Shown in pieces: positions 26,017 to 34,938 of a stretch of 64,000 bases of DNA. Below the pieces are notes generated by a model. The model saw only the letters and a list, made by a program, of their open reading frames with translations. It had not been told where the DNA came from and ran no database searches. The position numbers and the translations under genes are program-made. The first letter of the stretch is position 1, and every line of letters starts with the position of its first letter. This stretch comes from Roseburia sp. (lineage in GTDB: Bacteria; Bacillota; Clostridia; Lachnospirales; Lachnospiraceae). The stretch is taken from NCBI GenBank assembly GCA_022771695.1, contig JALEKJ010000057.1, forward strand, positions 124,001 to 188,000, in the 5' to 3' direction.

Positions 26017-26492
26017 GTCTCTTTCCCGGACAAGCGGTTTGTATAATAAAATTTCAGTACTAGCTGAATCAGTGCCTGCAGTACGGTCGCGGCAAGCATG
26101 GTGAAGAACACAACCTCATGAAAGTAACCTGCAATAACGGTGAGAATGAGCATCACGATAACGGTGATGGACATCGAAGATTTCCCGACCTGCTGGCTGA
26201 TATAGCATTCGCGCTCGTCATTCTCTTTATAATATAACTGCTTTAGGAGTTTTTCATCTGTTAAAGCTTTGCGGTAGGTCATCAGTTTATAGGTAAATAC
26301 AATCAGTAGCGCACATAAGAGCCCCATCTGAAATCCGGAAATAAAATCTGCTGTATTTTCATTTCCTGTGTGGACCGGAATCGCACCACTCACAGAGGCA
26401 CAAAGAAAAATCAATGTACAGGCAGTCAATCCAAGAAGACGTTTTGTGCGAGCTTCTAGCTGGGTTTTCATTTTTAACAGTTTGTGATTCAT
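26001..26492 (-). CDS. Four-helix membrane protein paired with an XRE regulator
   Basis: 163 residues. Four hydrophobic helices (TACTLIFLCASVSGAI, GFQMGLLCALLIVFTY, ITVIVMLILTVIAGYF, TMLAATVLQALIQLVL) with a charged middle loop YYKENDERECYI. This matches the small membrane proteins often encoded with a short XRE repressor in Firmicutes, function unknown. It is translated from the same mRNA as the XRE gene (4-base overlap at 26489-26492). The last codons lie inside the right palindrome, so the C-terminus may have been altered by insertion. Confidence 0.75.
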   Translation of the reverse strand: MNHKLLKMKTQLEARTKRLLGLTACTLIFLCASVSGAIPVHTGNENTADFISGFQMGLLCALLIVFTYKLMTYRKALTDEKLLKQLYYKENDERECYISQQVGKSSMSITVIVMLILTVIAGYFHEVVFFTMLAATVLQALIQLVLKFYYTNRLSGKETEEAL

Positions 26493-26704
26493 AACGTTTC
26501 CTCCTCGTCAATCTCGTGAAAGTCAAATACTTCTTCAATCGTTAAATTAAAATAATGTGCGATTTTATAAGCCAGCACCAGCGAGGCAGTGTATTTGCCC
26601 ACCTCAATCGAGGTAATCGTCTGGCGCGTCGTTCCGACGGCATCTGCAAGTTCCGCCTGAGATAACTTGTGCTGTTTTCTTAATTCTTTAATCTTAGTTT
26701 TCAA
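26489..26704 (-). CDS. Short XRE-family transcriptional regulator
   Basis: 71 residues, little more than one HTH: KIKELRKQHKLSQAELADAVGTTRQTITSIEVGKYTASLVLAYKIAHYFN. This is the YozG/Cro-like family that typically represses its own operon with a membrane partner. AAGGAGG lies just upstream of the ATG. Its promoter is embedded in a row of TTTGCAAA sites, which are its likely operators. Confidence 0.9.
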   Translation of the reverse strand: MKTKIKELRKQHKLSQAELADAVGTTRQTITSIEVGKYTASLVLAYKIAHYFNLTIEEVFDFHEIDEEETL

Positions 26705-26717
26705 TAGGTCCCTCCTT

Positions 26718-26808
26718 TTTGCAATGTTTGCTTTGCAAATTTAGTATAGTACACTTTGCAAAATATGTCAAGCTCATTTTGCAAAAAATGTAAAGCTTGT
26801 TTTGCATT
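26718..26808 (-). promoter_or_regulatory. Promoter with 23-bp-periodic TTTGCAAA operator array
   Basis: On the minus strand a consensus promoter has TTGACA (26766-26771), a 17-base spacer and TATACT (26743-26748). The motif TTTGCAAA is at 26732, 26755 and 26778, with TTTGCATT at 26801: four sites exactly 23 bases apart. A further TTTGCAAT is at 26718. One site lies in the spacer and others bracket the promoter, a typical autorepression layout. Confidence 0.75.
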
Positions 26809-26826
26809 TAGAAAAACATGGGGAGG

Positions 26827-26855
26827 TTGTCGTAAAAATTGCGGTATGTTATAGT
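26827..26855 (+). promoter_or_regulatory. Probable promoter of the CdaR-type gene
   Basis: TTGTCG (26827-26832), a 17-base spacer, then TATAGT (26850-26855), 36 bases before the start codon of the regulator. Confidence 0.5.
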
Positions 26856-26890
26856 GAAGGAAGTGATTGTAACGTGACAGGAGGAGCGGC

Positions 26891-28057
26891 ATGTACATTG
26901 CGCAGGAGACGGCACAGACCATTGTGGAGGAAATCGGGCGGGAGATTCATGAAAATATTAATTTTATTGATGACCGCGGATATATTATTGCAAGTACGGA
27001 TGAAGAGAGAATCGGAAATGTCCATGAAGGCGCAAAGCGCATTATTCGGGAAAAATTGGATGAACTGTATATTACTGCGGAAATGGAAACATCCAGTACC
27101 AGAAAAGGTCTGAACCTGCCGATTCGCATCAACCACGAGATTGTCGGCGTAATTGGTATTACGGGCGAAAAAGAACAGGTCATGGGCTACGGGAACATTG
27201 TCCGGAGAATGACGGAGATTATGTTGGAAGACAGCCTCTCAAAAGATGAGCGCCGTTATGACAGACGCGTGCGCTACCGTTATATCGAGGAATGGATTGA
27301 GATGCCGCGAGGATTATACAATCAGAACTTTATCGAGCGGGGCCGACGTCTCGGAATTGATATCACACGCCCCAGACGCGCAATGATGATAGAAGTGGAG
27401 CGCTATCATGAACTGTCTTTTTCCATGGAAGGTCAGCGCAAGCTTGAGGGAATCGAATCGACCGTGCGGCACCTGATTTCCACGCTCCCGGAGGCTCTTT
27501 ACTTGCGAGAACCGGAGCGGCAGATTTGTCTGGTTGAGGCATGCTCGGATCAAAAGCTGCGGGAACTGTCTGACAAAATCGCCGAGGTGATTGAACAAAA
27601 ATATGACGAGGTATTGCTGTTTGGAATGGATGGTCAGGTCAAAGGCTCGGATGATGCGGGAAAAATCTGTCGTGAGGCAAAACGGGCACTGGAGTGCTGT
27701 AACTATCCGGATGAGACACGGCTCTTTTATGATGATTTGAATGTGGAAATTCTCATGAATGATATCACGGATCAGACGATGGAAGAATTTTTATATAAAC
27801 TGTTTCCGACAGCGACGATGGAAGAACTGAAAGAGGACATGGAGCTGATTGAGGAGTATTTTCGTAGCGAGGGCTCTGTGACCCGCGCTGCGGAGCGGAT
27901 GTTTGTTCATAAGAACACCTTGCAGTACCGCTTAAAAAAGCTAAAAGAAACCACGGGAAAGGACATCAGACTCCCGAGTGAAGCGGCAGTATATATGATG
28001 GCGTTATATTGTTACAGAAAGTTTAATGGGGAACCGTTGTCCTTTCGTATGGAATAG
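26891..28057 (+). CDS. CdaR-type sugar diacid/glycerate regulator
   Basis: 388 residues; GGAGGAG lies ~10 bases before the ATG. The N-terminal ~135 residues form the diacid_rec domain (ETAQTIVEEIGREIHENINFIDDRGYI), the middle is GGDEF-like but degenerate, and the C-terminus is a PucR-type HTH (YFRSEGSVTRAAERMFVHKNTLQYRLKKLKETTG). CdaR proteins activate glycerate or sugar-acid genes. A GntP permease and a glycerate kinase follow on the same strand, which fits control by this protein. Confidence 0.92.
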   Translation: MYIAQETAQTIVEEIGREIHENINFIDDRGYIIASTDEERIGNVHEGAKRIIREKLDELYITAEMETSSTRKGLNLPIRINHEIVGVIGITGEKEQVMGYGNIVRRMTEIMLEDSLSKDERRYDRRVRYRYIEEWIEMPRGLYNQNFIERGRRLGIDITRPRRAMMIEVERYHELSFSMEGQRKLEGIESTVRHLISTLPEALYLREPERQICLVEACSDQKLRELSDKIAEVIEQKYDEVLLFGMDGQVKGSDDAGKICREAKRALECCNYPDETRLFYDDLNVEILMNDITDQTMEEFLYKLFPTATMEELKEDMELIEEYFRSEGSVTRAAERMFVHKNTLQYRLKKLKETTGKDIRLPSEAAVYMMALYCYRKFNGEPLSFRME

Positions 28058-28219
28058 GGAACTGTTACCAAAAACAAAAATCCGTAGAAATATATGTTTT
28101 GCATAACATTTACAATCAAAACCCCGATATGCTATTCTTTGTACGTAAAGCACAGAACAAGAAAGAAAAAGTCAGAAGTTTTGTGCAAAATACACAATAA
28201 AAGGCAGGAGGGGTTTTTT

Positions 28220-29611
28220 ATGACAGGTATTCCATTTGTAATCGTGTTTGTCCTGGCTATCGTGGCGATGATTGTCCTGATAAGCAAATTCAAGATTCAC
28301 CCGTTTTTATCCATTATGTTGGTGTCTCTTGTACTCGGACTCTTGGGAGGAGTTCCGTTAGTAAATGTGACAAACGATGACGGAACAGTAGTGAATGGTA
28401 TCGCAACCGTAATCGGAAGCGGATTTTCATCCACGTTTACCAGCATCGGTATCGTAATTATCTTCGGTGCGATGATTGGTACATTTCTTGAGGCGACAGG
28501 TGCAGCGTTAAAGTTGGCCGACATGGTCGTAAAACTGGTAGGACCGAAGCATCCGGAGCTTGCAATCGAATTGATGGGATGGGTTGTTTCCATTCCGGTA
28601 TTCTGCGATTCCGGATTCGTAGTATTGAATCCGATTCGTAAAGCATTGGTGAAGAAGACAGGGACTTCTTCCGTAGCGATGACGGTGTGTCTGTCAGCCG
28701 GACTTTATGCATCTCATGTATTTATTCCGCCGACACCGGGACCAATCGCAGCAGCAAATACGTTAAATGTCGGAGATCATCTGCTTTTGGTTATGGGGCT
28801 TGGTGTTCTTGTTTCCATTCCGGCATTGGTTGGCTCCTATTTTTATGCAAAATACATCGGCAAAAAGGTTAAGGCAAAAGATGAAGTGGACAGCGTGGGT
28901 GTTGTAAAGAGTTATGAGGAACTGGTTGCTTCCTATGGCAAGCTTCCGAGCGGACTTATGAGCCTTGCTCCGATTATTGTTCCGATTATCCTTATGGCAA
29001 TGTCAAATGTGGCATCCATCCTTGGCTGGAGCGGTGCAGCACGGACAGCATTTTCATTTCTTGGAACACCAATCATCGCATTGGCAGTCGGCGTAGTATT
29101 GGGTATTATTCTTCTTATCCAGACAAAGTCAGGAGAGAAGCTGTATGATTTGACAAACGATACATTAAAGACAGTTGGACCGATTCTGTTTGTGACAGCA
29201 GCAGGTGGTGTGCTTGGAAAAGTTATCTCTGCAACCAGCCTGGTAAGCTTTATTACAGAAAACGCAGAATCCTTACAGGTAATCGGAATTTTCTTCCCGT
29301 TCTTACTGGCAGCAATTTTGAAATCTGCACAGGGTTCTTCCACAGTTGCCATTACGACGACTGCCGGTATTATGGCACCGTTAATGGGAGCACTTGGTAT
29401 GGATTCTGTTGCGATGAGCGCACTTTGCGTTATGGCAATCGGAGCCGGAGCTATGACAGTATCCCATGCAAATGATTCTTATTTCTGGGTTGTAACAAAC
29501 TTTGGTGAGATGACACCGGATCAGGGATATAAGACACAGACACTTGGAACATTGGTAGAAGGTGTATGTTCCATGGCAGGTATCTTTGTGATTTCCCTGT
29601 TCTTACATTAA
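28220..29611 (+). CDS. GntP-family gluconate/glycerate permease
   Basis: 463 residues from ATG 28220 (AGGAGGGG, 6-base spacer; the longer frame is unsupported). It is strongly hydrophobic with 12-14 helices. Family hallmarks include GFSSTFTSIGIVIIFGAMIG, FCDSGFVVLNP, PPTPGPIAAA, QGSSTVAITTTAG and SHANDSYFWVVTNF. GntP carriers import gluconate or related acids with protons. The glycerate kinase next door suggests D-glycerate as a substrate here. Confidence 0.93.
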   Translation: MTGIPFVIVFVLAIVAMIVLISKFKIHPFLSIMLVSLVLGLLGGVPLVNVTNDDGTVVNGIATVIGSGFSSTFTSIGIVIIFGAMIGTFLEATGAALKLADMVVKLVGPKHPELAIELMGWVVSIPVFCDSGFVVLNPIRKALVKKTGTSSVAMTVCLSAGLYASHVFIPPTPGPIAAANTLNVGDHLLLVMGLGVLVSIPALVGSYFYAKYIGKKVKAKDEVDSVGVVKSYEELVASYGKLPSGLMSLAPIIVPIILMAMSNVASILGWSGAARTAFSFLGTPIIALAVGVVLGIILLIQTKSGEKLYDLTNDTLKTVGPILFVTAAGGVLGKVISATSLVSFITENAESLQVIGIFFPFLLAAILKSAQGSSTVAITTTAGIMAPLMGALGMDSVAMSALCVMAIGAGAMTVSHANDSYFWVVTNFGEMTPDQGYKTQTLGTLVEGVCSMAGIFVISLFLH

Positions 29612-29637
29612 ATCACATCGGGGAAGGGTGATGGATT

Positions 29638-30873
29638 ATGTCACTGAGGCAGGATGCGGATGAGATCATTCGTGTTTCGATTCAGGCTGTACTGCCGGAT
29701 GAGGCGGTAAGTGCAGCACTGGATGGCAAAGATTTCGGCAACGGACGAGTGCGTATGGTTGCGGCGGGCAAAGCCGCATGGCAGATGGCACATGCCGCTG
29801 CTGCAATATTGGGGAGCAGATTGGACGGCGGAGTCGTAGTAACGAAATATGACCATGTAAAAGGCGAGATACCGGGGGTGACCTGCTTTGAAGCAGGCCA
29901 TCCGGTACCGGATGAAAACTCTTTTCGCGGAACAAGAGCAGCGATGGAAGCGGTGAGTAATCTGACTGCCGAAGACACGGTATTGTTCCTGCTTTCCGGC
30001 GGGGGATCGGCGTTATTTGAAGAACCGTTGATAACGGGAGAAGAGCTTTCGGATATTACCGGACAGTTGCTGGCGTGCGGAGCAGATATCATTGAGATGA
30101 ACACCATACGCAAACGTCTTTCCGCAGTAAAAGGCGGAAGGTTCGCGAAAATCTGTGAACCGGCAAAGGTTTATAGCATTGTCTTAAGCGATATTCTTGG
30201 GGACCCGCTTGATATGATTGCATCGGGACCGGCTTATCCGGATTCTTCCACCAGTGAGCAGGCGGTTGCGATAGCCCGGAAATATAATTTGAAACTTTCT
30301 GAACGGGCGTGGACGCTGTTAGCGGAGGAGACACCCAAGGAGTTGCACAATGTAGAGACCAATATTACGGGAAGTGTAAAAAATCTCTGCGCGGCAGCAG
30401 CGGAGAGTTGCAGAAAATTGGGATATCGACCGATTCTGCTGACGGATCAGTTAAATTGCGAAGCGAGAGAAGCGGGCGCGTTTCTTGCAGCAATCGCAAA
30501 GACGCATCAGCCGGTCGAGGAGAATCTGGCATATATTGCAGGCGGAGAGACCGTGGTGCACTTGACCGGAAAAGGAAAGGGTGGACGCAACCAGGAGATT
30601 GCACTCGCAGCGGCGGAGGGAATCGCAGGACTTTCGGGAACGGCAGTGTTTAGTGTGGGAAGTGACGGAACGGACGGTCCAACCGATGCGGCAGGCGGTT
30701 ATGCAGACAGCAACACCAAAGCAATTCTTACGGAAAAGGGGATTTCCATCTATGAGACATTGCAGGAGAATAACGCCTATTATGCGTTACAGGAGAGCGG
30801 TGGACTGATTATCACCGGTGCCACCGGCACGAACGTAAACGATGTAGCGGTTCTGCTGTTGTCAAAAGAATAA
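29638..30873 (+). CDS. Glycerate 2-kinase, MOFRL/DUF4147 family
   Basis: 411 residues. The N-terminal domain has VRMVAAGKAAWQMAHAAA, EAGHPVPDENS and LSGGGSALFEEP; the C-terminal MOFRL domain has AGGETVVHLTGKGKGGRNQE and SVGSDGTDGPTDAAGGYAD. These mark the GckA/TtuD-type enzyme that phosphorylates D-glycerate to 2-phosphoglycerate, feeding glycolysis. It starts 26 bases after gntP. A strong terminator closes the operon. Confidence 0.92.
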   Translation: MSLRQDADEIIRVSIQAVLPDEAVSAALDGKDFGNGRVRMVAAGKAAWQMAHAAAAILGSRLDGGVVVTKYDHVKGEIPGVTCFEAGHPVPDENSFRGTRAAMEAVSNLTAEDTVLFLLSGGGSALFEEPLITGEELSDITGQLLACGADIIEMNTIRKRLSAVKGGRFAKICEPAKVYSIVLSDILGDPLDMIASGPAYPDSSTSEQAVAIARKYNLKLSERAWTLLAEETPKELHNVETNITGSVKNLCAAAAESCRKLGYRPILLTDQLNCEAREAGAFLAAIAKTHQPVEENLAYIAGGETVVHLTGKGKGGRNQEIALAAAEGIAGLSGTAVFSVGSDGTDGPTDAAGGYADSNTKAILTEKGISIYETLQENNAYYALQESGGLIITGATGTNVNDVAVLLLSKE

Positions 30874-30887
30874 AAGAAAAACGGACA

Positions 30888-30923
30888 GGGGATGTTAGAA
30901 ACGTCTAACATCCCCTCTTTTTT
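30888..30923 (+). terminator. Intrinsic terminator of the glycerate operon
   Basis: GGGGATGTTAGA and TCTAACATCCCC form a perfect 12-bp stem with an AACG-type loop, followed by TCTTTTTT. Confidence 0.9.
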
Positions 30924-30924
30924 G

Positions 30925-31020
30925 GTGCGCCTTGCGGCGCACGTCTCTAATGGGTGAAAGTCCCTAATCCACTCTAGTAGTGGTCTGCGTTTTCGTACCG
31001 TAGCCGGAACAATTACGAAG
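30925..31020 (+). mobile_element. Probable group II intron 5' fragment (class C-like position)
   Basis: Directly after the terminator T-run the sequence starts GTGCGCC, forming a GTGCGCC/GGCGCAC stem, then carries GGGTGAAAGTCCC and GTAGCCGGAACAA, all familiar from the 5' domain I of bacterial group II introns. Class C introns insert just behind terminator hairpins, as here. No reverse transcriptase ORF or domain V was found, so this is a remnant. The following bases to 31247 show no gene. Confidence 0.55.
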
Positions 31021-31247
31021 CACTGAAAATGATTCTGTCGGGACAAGTTCATATTCTATTTTTCCTAAATAGCTCATTTGCATCTCCTTTTTCTTTGCAG
31101 GGTGATGCGCAAGCTATTACATATTTGATTTTATTTGCAATAGCCGCGCTATGCAAAGTAAACAGGTGTCATCATAGAAAAGCGTCCTCCTTTTTGTTTC
31201 TTCTTGTATTTTAACAGCAGTGAATGTGCAGATACTACCTCACAAAT

Positions 31248-31478
31248 TTATAGAAAAAAGAATGAGCCGATACCATTAGGTACCGCCGTACCGGACAGAT
31301 GTGCGCGATAGATCAGTTGATTCCTGTGTTGCAATTCCTGCCTGTAGGAAGTGCCTGCTCCCCACGCCTGTTTATGTTCCTGTTTTCTTGGAATGTAAAT
31401 ATTGGTTCCGTCCACATACTGCTGTATTAATTCGATAAGTTCTATTGGCAGAATTTCTTCTGCTCTTTTATAGCCCAT
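31248..31478 (-). pseudogene. CD3324-like small protein, C-terminus lost
   Basis: The N-terminal ~62 residues (YKRAEEILPIELIELIQQYV, GTNIYIPRK, RQELQHRNQLIYRAHLSG) match the clostridial CD3324 family as I remember it, which continues into an HTH. Here the HTH is replaced by an unrelated tail (TAVPNGIGSFFFL), so the gene is frameshifted or truncated. AGGAGG lies before the ATG. The adjoining 31479-31801 contains only scraps of ORFs in different frames. Confidence 0.55.
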
Positions 31479-31801
31479 ATTTGCCTCCTAAATTCAGATT
31501 TCTTTTAGGAATAGTACGGCGTCCTGAATCAGACGGGGGATTTCCGCTTCGCCGCTTCCGCGGTTTTTAATGCCTGTCTCAGTTGCTTTTCATTTTCGCA
31601 AATGCTGGTAACCTTTTGGGAAATGATTTCTTTCGAGTGACAGATTGTATCGTAGTTCTTTTGTACGAACAACAAAGTGGAAAAGAAAAAAATTCGCATC
31701 CGTTTGGCTAGTTATTAACACTTGCGATAACAGACGTATGTATTCTATACTTAAGAAGCATGAATAAAGAGAATCACCAAGATTTATGGAGTGGATAAGC
31801 G

Positions 31802-32149
31802 ATGAATAGAAATACCGCACAACAATTTATTATACAAAATACACGCCCGATTGATTTGGCTGTTTACAATTGACAGTAACATGGACTATCCACATGCAAT
31901 AGGGTGGGAAAAGGACGGAGATGGAATTCATGGATCTAATCGTACGATATCTTTGGCAACTTTTTGATTTGTAATGGAAATCGAACGTCGCTGTATGATG
32001 ATATTATAAGAGAAGGTTTAAAGTATCTGGAAGATAGGAGTGGTATACTTCGTATCCTGAGTTTGAACAGGCAAGAAATTGGTGGAGACCGCGTCTTACG
32101 ATTGATAAATTACTGTTTGATGAAGCCCCGATTTTTAGGTGAAAGATAA
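31802..32149 (+). pseudogene. Decayed gene with stops and frameshifts
   Basis: An N-terminal piece (MNRNTAQQFIIQNTRPIDLA, then a stop at ~31873), a middle piece containing HGSNRT, and YLWQLFDL-stop-WKSNVAV-stop can be read in shifting frames, followed by DDIIREGLKYLED in the frame of 31964-32149. They look like parts of one ancestral protein of unknown function. In-frame stops and at least one frameshift make it non-functional. Confidence 0.5.
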
Positions 32150-32173
32150 AATTCAATTTGGAGGTGATGCCGG

Positions 32174-32716
32174 TTGGTAGTATTAGTAATCGATATCCAA
32201 AAAGGAATAACGGATGAAAGACTGTATGATTTCTCCGGATTTATGAAAAATACAGTGAGAATCATTGAGGCAGCCAGAAACAATAATGTTGAAGTGATTT
32301 ATGTCCAGCATGATGACGGACCGAGAACGGGCTTTTCCGTGGGAGATGAGGCATTTGAAATTGCCCCGCAGGTGATGCCAAGAGAAGGTGAGAAAATTTT
32401 TGTCAAAGAAATAAATAGTTGCTTCGGAAATAAGGAACTTGTCCGTTATCTGGAAGAACGGAAGGAAAATACATTGATGATTGTCGGATTGCAGACGAAC
32501 TTTTGCATCGATGCATCGATTAAGTCAGCTTTTGAAAGAGGGTACAAGGTAATCGTTCCGAAAGGAACGAATTCTACTTTCGATAATGACTATATGGATA
32601 AGGAGACGACGTACAAATATTATAATGATATGATGTGGCCGGAAAGATTTGCAGATTGCATTTCGATCGAGGATGCGATTGGACTGTTGAGCAATGAACA
32701 ACTGTTTCATGGATAG
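32174..32716 (+). CDS. Isochorismatase-like cysteine hydrolase
   Basis: 180 residues. The TTG start is decided by a perfect GGAGGTGAT 5 bases ahead and by the immediate VVLVIDIQKG beta strand. Catalytic Asp in VIDIQKG, Lys in FVKEINSCF, and the nucleophile in GLQTNFCIDAS give the D-K-C triad of the family. It hydrolyses amide or ester bonds in small molecules (nicotinamidase-like or other); the substrate cannot be predicted. It is intact, although surrounded by decayed genes. Confidence 0.88.
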   Translation: MVVLVIDIQKGITDERLYDFSGFMKNTVRIIEAARNNNVEVIYVQHDDGPRTGFSVGDEAFEIAPQVMPREGEKIFVKEINSCFGNKELVRYLEERKENTLMIVGLQTNFCIDASIKSAFERGYKVIVPKGTNSTFDNDYMDKETTYKYYNDMMWPERFADCISIEDAIGLLSNEQLFHG

Positions 32717-32789
32717 AATTAAATTAGCTGGATATCGTCAGATTTATGTTTGATGAATTTAACAAATCAAAATTAGAAGGGAAATTGAA

Positions 32790-33568
32790 ATGACGATAGA
32801 AGCATTATTTTTGAGAAAATATCCAATGCCCGGGATATGGGCGGATTGCGCACGGCGCAGGGGCGCATCATTTCTTCAGGACTTCTGATTCGCTCCGCAA
32901 ATCTGACGGATGCAACGGAAGCAGATAGAAATGTTCTGCGGGAAAAATACCGTCTTTCAAAAATCATCGATCTGCGGACAGAAATTGAGCGAGATGAAAT
33001 GCCCGATGTGTCTATGGTAACTGTGGACTACTTGCCAATTCCGATTTTTGATGAAAGCGTCGCAGGAATCTCGCACGAAAAGAAGAGTAGCAACGAACAG
33101 CTTCTTGCGGTTATTCCAAAGATGGGACAGCTATATTGCAAAATGGTGACCGATCCGCCCTGTCGGGAAAACCTTGGTAAGGCGGCAAGATGTGTAATGG
33201 AACATGATTTTTCAAAGGGCAGTGTTTTGTGGCATTGCACTGAGGGGAAAGATCGTTGCGGACTGCTTTCGGCGGTGCTGCTTTTGGCTCTTGGGGTGAA
33301 GCGCAGCACGATCATGGAAGACTATCTGCTGACAAACTGCGTGAACACAGCCAAATCTGAAAAATACTATCAGATGGTACTCTCGGCTGGCAAAACCGAA
33401 ACAGAAGCTGAAGCGATACGGGACATTTTTCTTGCAAAAGAGGAATATTTGGACGCGGCTTTTTCAGCCATAGATGCACAATATGAAAATGCAGACGCTT
33501 TTCTGCGTAATGGGCTGAATATTCCACAGAAGCTGATTGAGCGATTTCAAAGTAATGTGCTTCGCTAA
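32790..33568 (+). pseudogene. Tyrosine/serine protein phosphatase (CX5R), frameshifted near the start
   Basis: The main frame from ATG 32837 encodes 243 residues with GGLRTAQGRIISSGLLIRSANL and the P-loop HCTEGKDRCG (Cys-X5-Arg), typical of bacterial Tyr_phosphatase_3 enzymes. Upstream, ATG 32790 has AGAAGGGAA as binding site and begins MTIEAL. One extra T in the run at 32808-32812 would join it to FEKISNARDMGG, the usual start of this family. So one base is missing: a genuine mutation, phase-variable slippage or a sequencing error. Initiation at 32837 would lose ~16 residues and has no good site. Confidence 0.7.
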
Positions 33569-33782
33569 GTTTCAAAATTTTCGGAAGACTTGGATTTGTG
33601 CAGATAAAAGCAAGCCAATCTGTGAGATTCGCCTTGTTCTTGACACATACAATCTTTGTAGGATGCCTTTTTATTGGCTGAAACATTGAATTTTCAAGGC
33701 TCAACACACCTCATTGGTGCTGGAAGTTTGAGTTAATAATATGGATTCTTTGAGTCCGCCGAATCACTATGTGAAGCATTAC

Positions 33783-34127
33783 CGCTCTTTAGAATGAGAA
33801 TGTAACGTACGGTTAAAAAACCAAAAAGCAACTAATAGCCGTACGGTCAAATTAACCGATAGGTTATTTTTCAATAAAATAGAATATTAACCGTAGAGTT
33901 GAAGTGGGAATGACGGTTATAAATTAAAAAAGCAACATTGTAACCGTATGCCAGCAACGGTTTCTACGGTTATGGATTTCGGAATCCACATTATACCCGT
34001 AAATTAGAAGCGAATTATACGGTTACAAATGGATAATATCATTTCACAACCGTAATGATTCGCGTAACACTACGGATGCAAATTAAAAAGGATAAGTCCT
34101 AACCGTAAGAAGGCAAAATTAGTATCT
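33783..34127. repeat. Heptamer-rich dispersed repeat, copy 2
   Basis: Co-linear with 25499-25849, starting near GCTCTTT and ending near AAAATTAG. The alternating ACGGTTA/TAACCGT units are largely kept (for example 33809, 33888, 33912, 33939, 33965), with a few decayed (TACCCGT near 33994). No palindromic flanks like those of copy 1 are seen. The surrounding 33569-34312 has no credible gene. Function unknown. Confidence 0.75.
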
Positions 34128-34312
34128 ACATGCCGACAATTTCAATTTTTTAGAACTGGATTTGGAGATATAGACCGCAAAGGTTATCTTGACCGATTGT
34201 TTGTCTATACAGATTATCAGCAAAAAGGATTGTTTAGATAATGGATGTACATTAGAAATCAAAGAGGCAAAAGGGGATAAGCGGTACAAGCAAATTTGAA
34301 AGGTTCATGTGT

Positions 34313-34834
34313 ATGGAAATTATAAGATTAAATGCGGAAGAATATTCGGGAAAGAAATATTCTGTGAAATATGAGTCAATGGGGTATTATAATATTCAGG
34401 AACAAAAGGATTCGTTTGAATTTAAATTTTATGAGACCTATAAGCCGGAAGAACATGTTCTGCAAGATGAGATATTAGCAGAATGGTTGGAAAATCCGGT
34501 TGCATACGGTGCTTTTGAAGACAATAAATTGGTTGGATATGTCGAGGGGTATTTAGAAACTTGGAATAATCGTTTCCGAATCAGTAATATTGTCATTTTT
34601 GATAAGAATCAGCGTAATGCGGGTATAGGAACAAAACTGTTTTTAAAGATTGTTGAAGATGCTCATAAATGTGGCGCAAGAATGGTATTTTTGGAGACGC
34701 AAAGCTGTAACACAAATGCAATTGCATTTTATAAGAAGATGGGATTTAAGGTAATTGGATTTGACCAATACGCATATTCAAACGAAGGCCCCGAGAATCA
34801 TGAGATGCTGATATGGATGGGGAAGAAACTGTAG
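34313..34834 (+). CDS. GNAT acetyltransferase resembling streptothricin acetyltransferases
   Basis: 173 residues from ATG 34313 (AAAGG 9 bases upstream; ATG 34307 is also possible). NNRFRISNIVIFDKNQRNAG with RNAGIGTKLF is the acetyl-CoA loop, and LETQSCNTNAIAFYKKMGFK is the usual C-terminal GNAT motif. The N-terminal EYSGKKYSVKYESMGYY and the YAYSN segment recall Sat-type enzymes that acetylate streptothricin, but many relatives have other amine substrates. No resistance can be claimed. Confidence 0.82.
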   Translation: MEIIRLNAEEYSGKKYSVKYESMGYYNIQEQKDSFEFKFYETYKPEEHVLQDEILAEWLENPVAYGAFEDNKLVGYVEGYLETWNNRFRISNIVIFDKNQRNAGIGTKLFLKIVEDAHKCGARMVFLETQSCNTNAIAFYKKMGFKVIGFDQYAYSNEGPENHEMLIWMGKKL

Positions 34835-34938
34835 GATCAAATACGATACCTATAGTTTTTTTGTGGCTTTCATCCGAAAAAAACTGATTAGATGAATATA
34901 AAAATGAAAAACGCTTTGAAAAGCAGAGGAATCCTATC

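Noticed and set aside
31802-32149. Stop-codon recoding or selenoprotein
   Set aside because: Several stops of different kinds and frameshifts occur together and neighbours are also decayed; simple pseudogenisation is enough.
34313-34834. Streptothricin resistance gene
   Set aside because: It resembles Sat-type GNATs but shows no resistance-specific feature I can verify; called only as an acetyltransferase.
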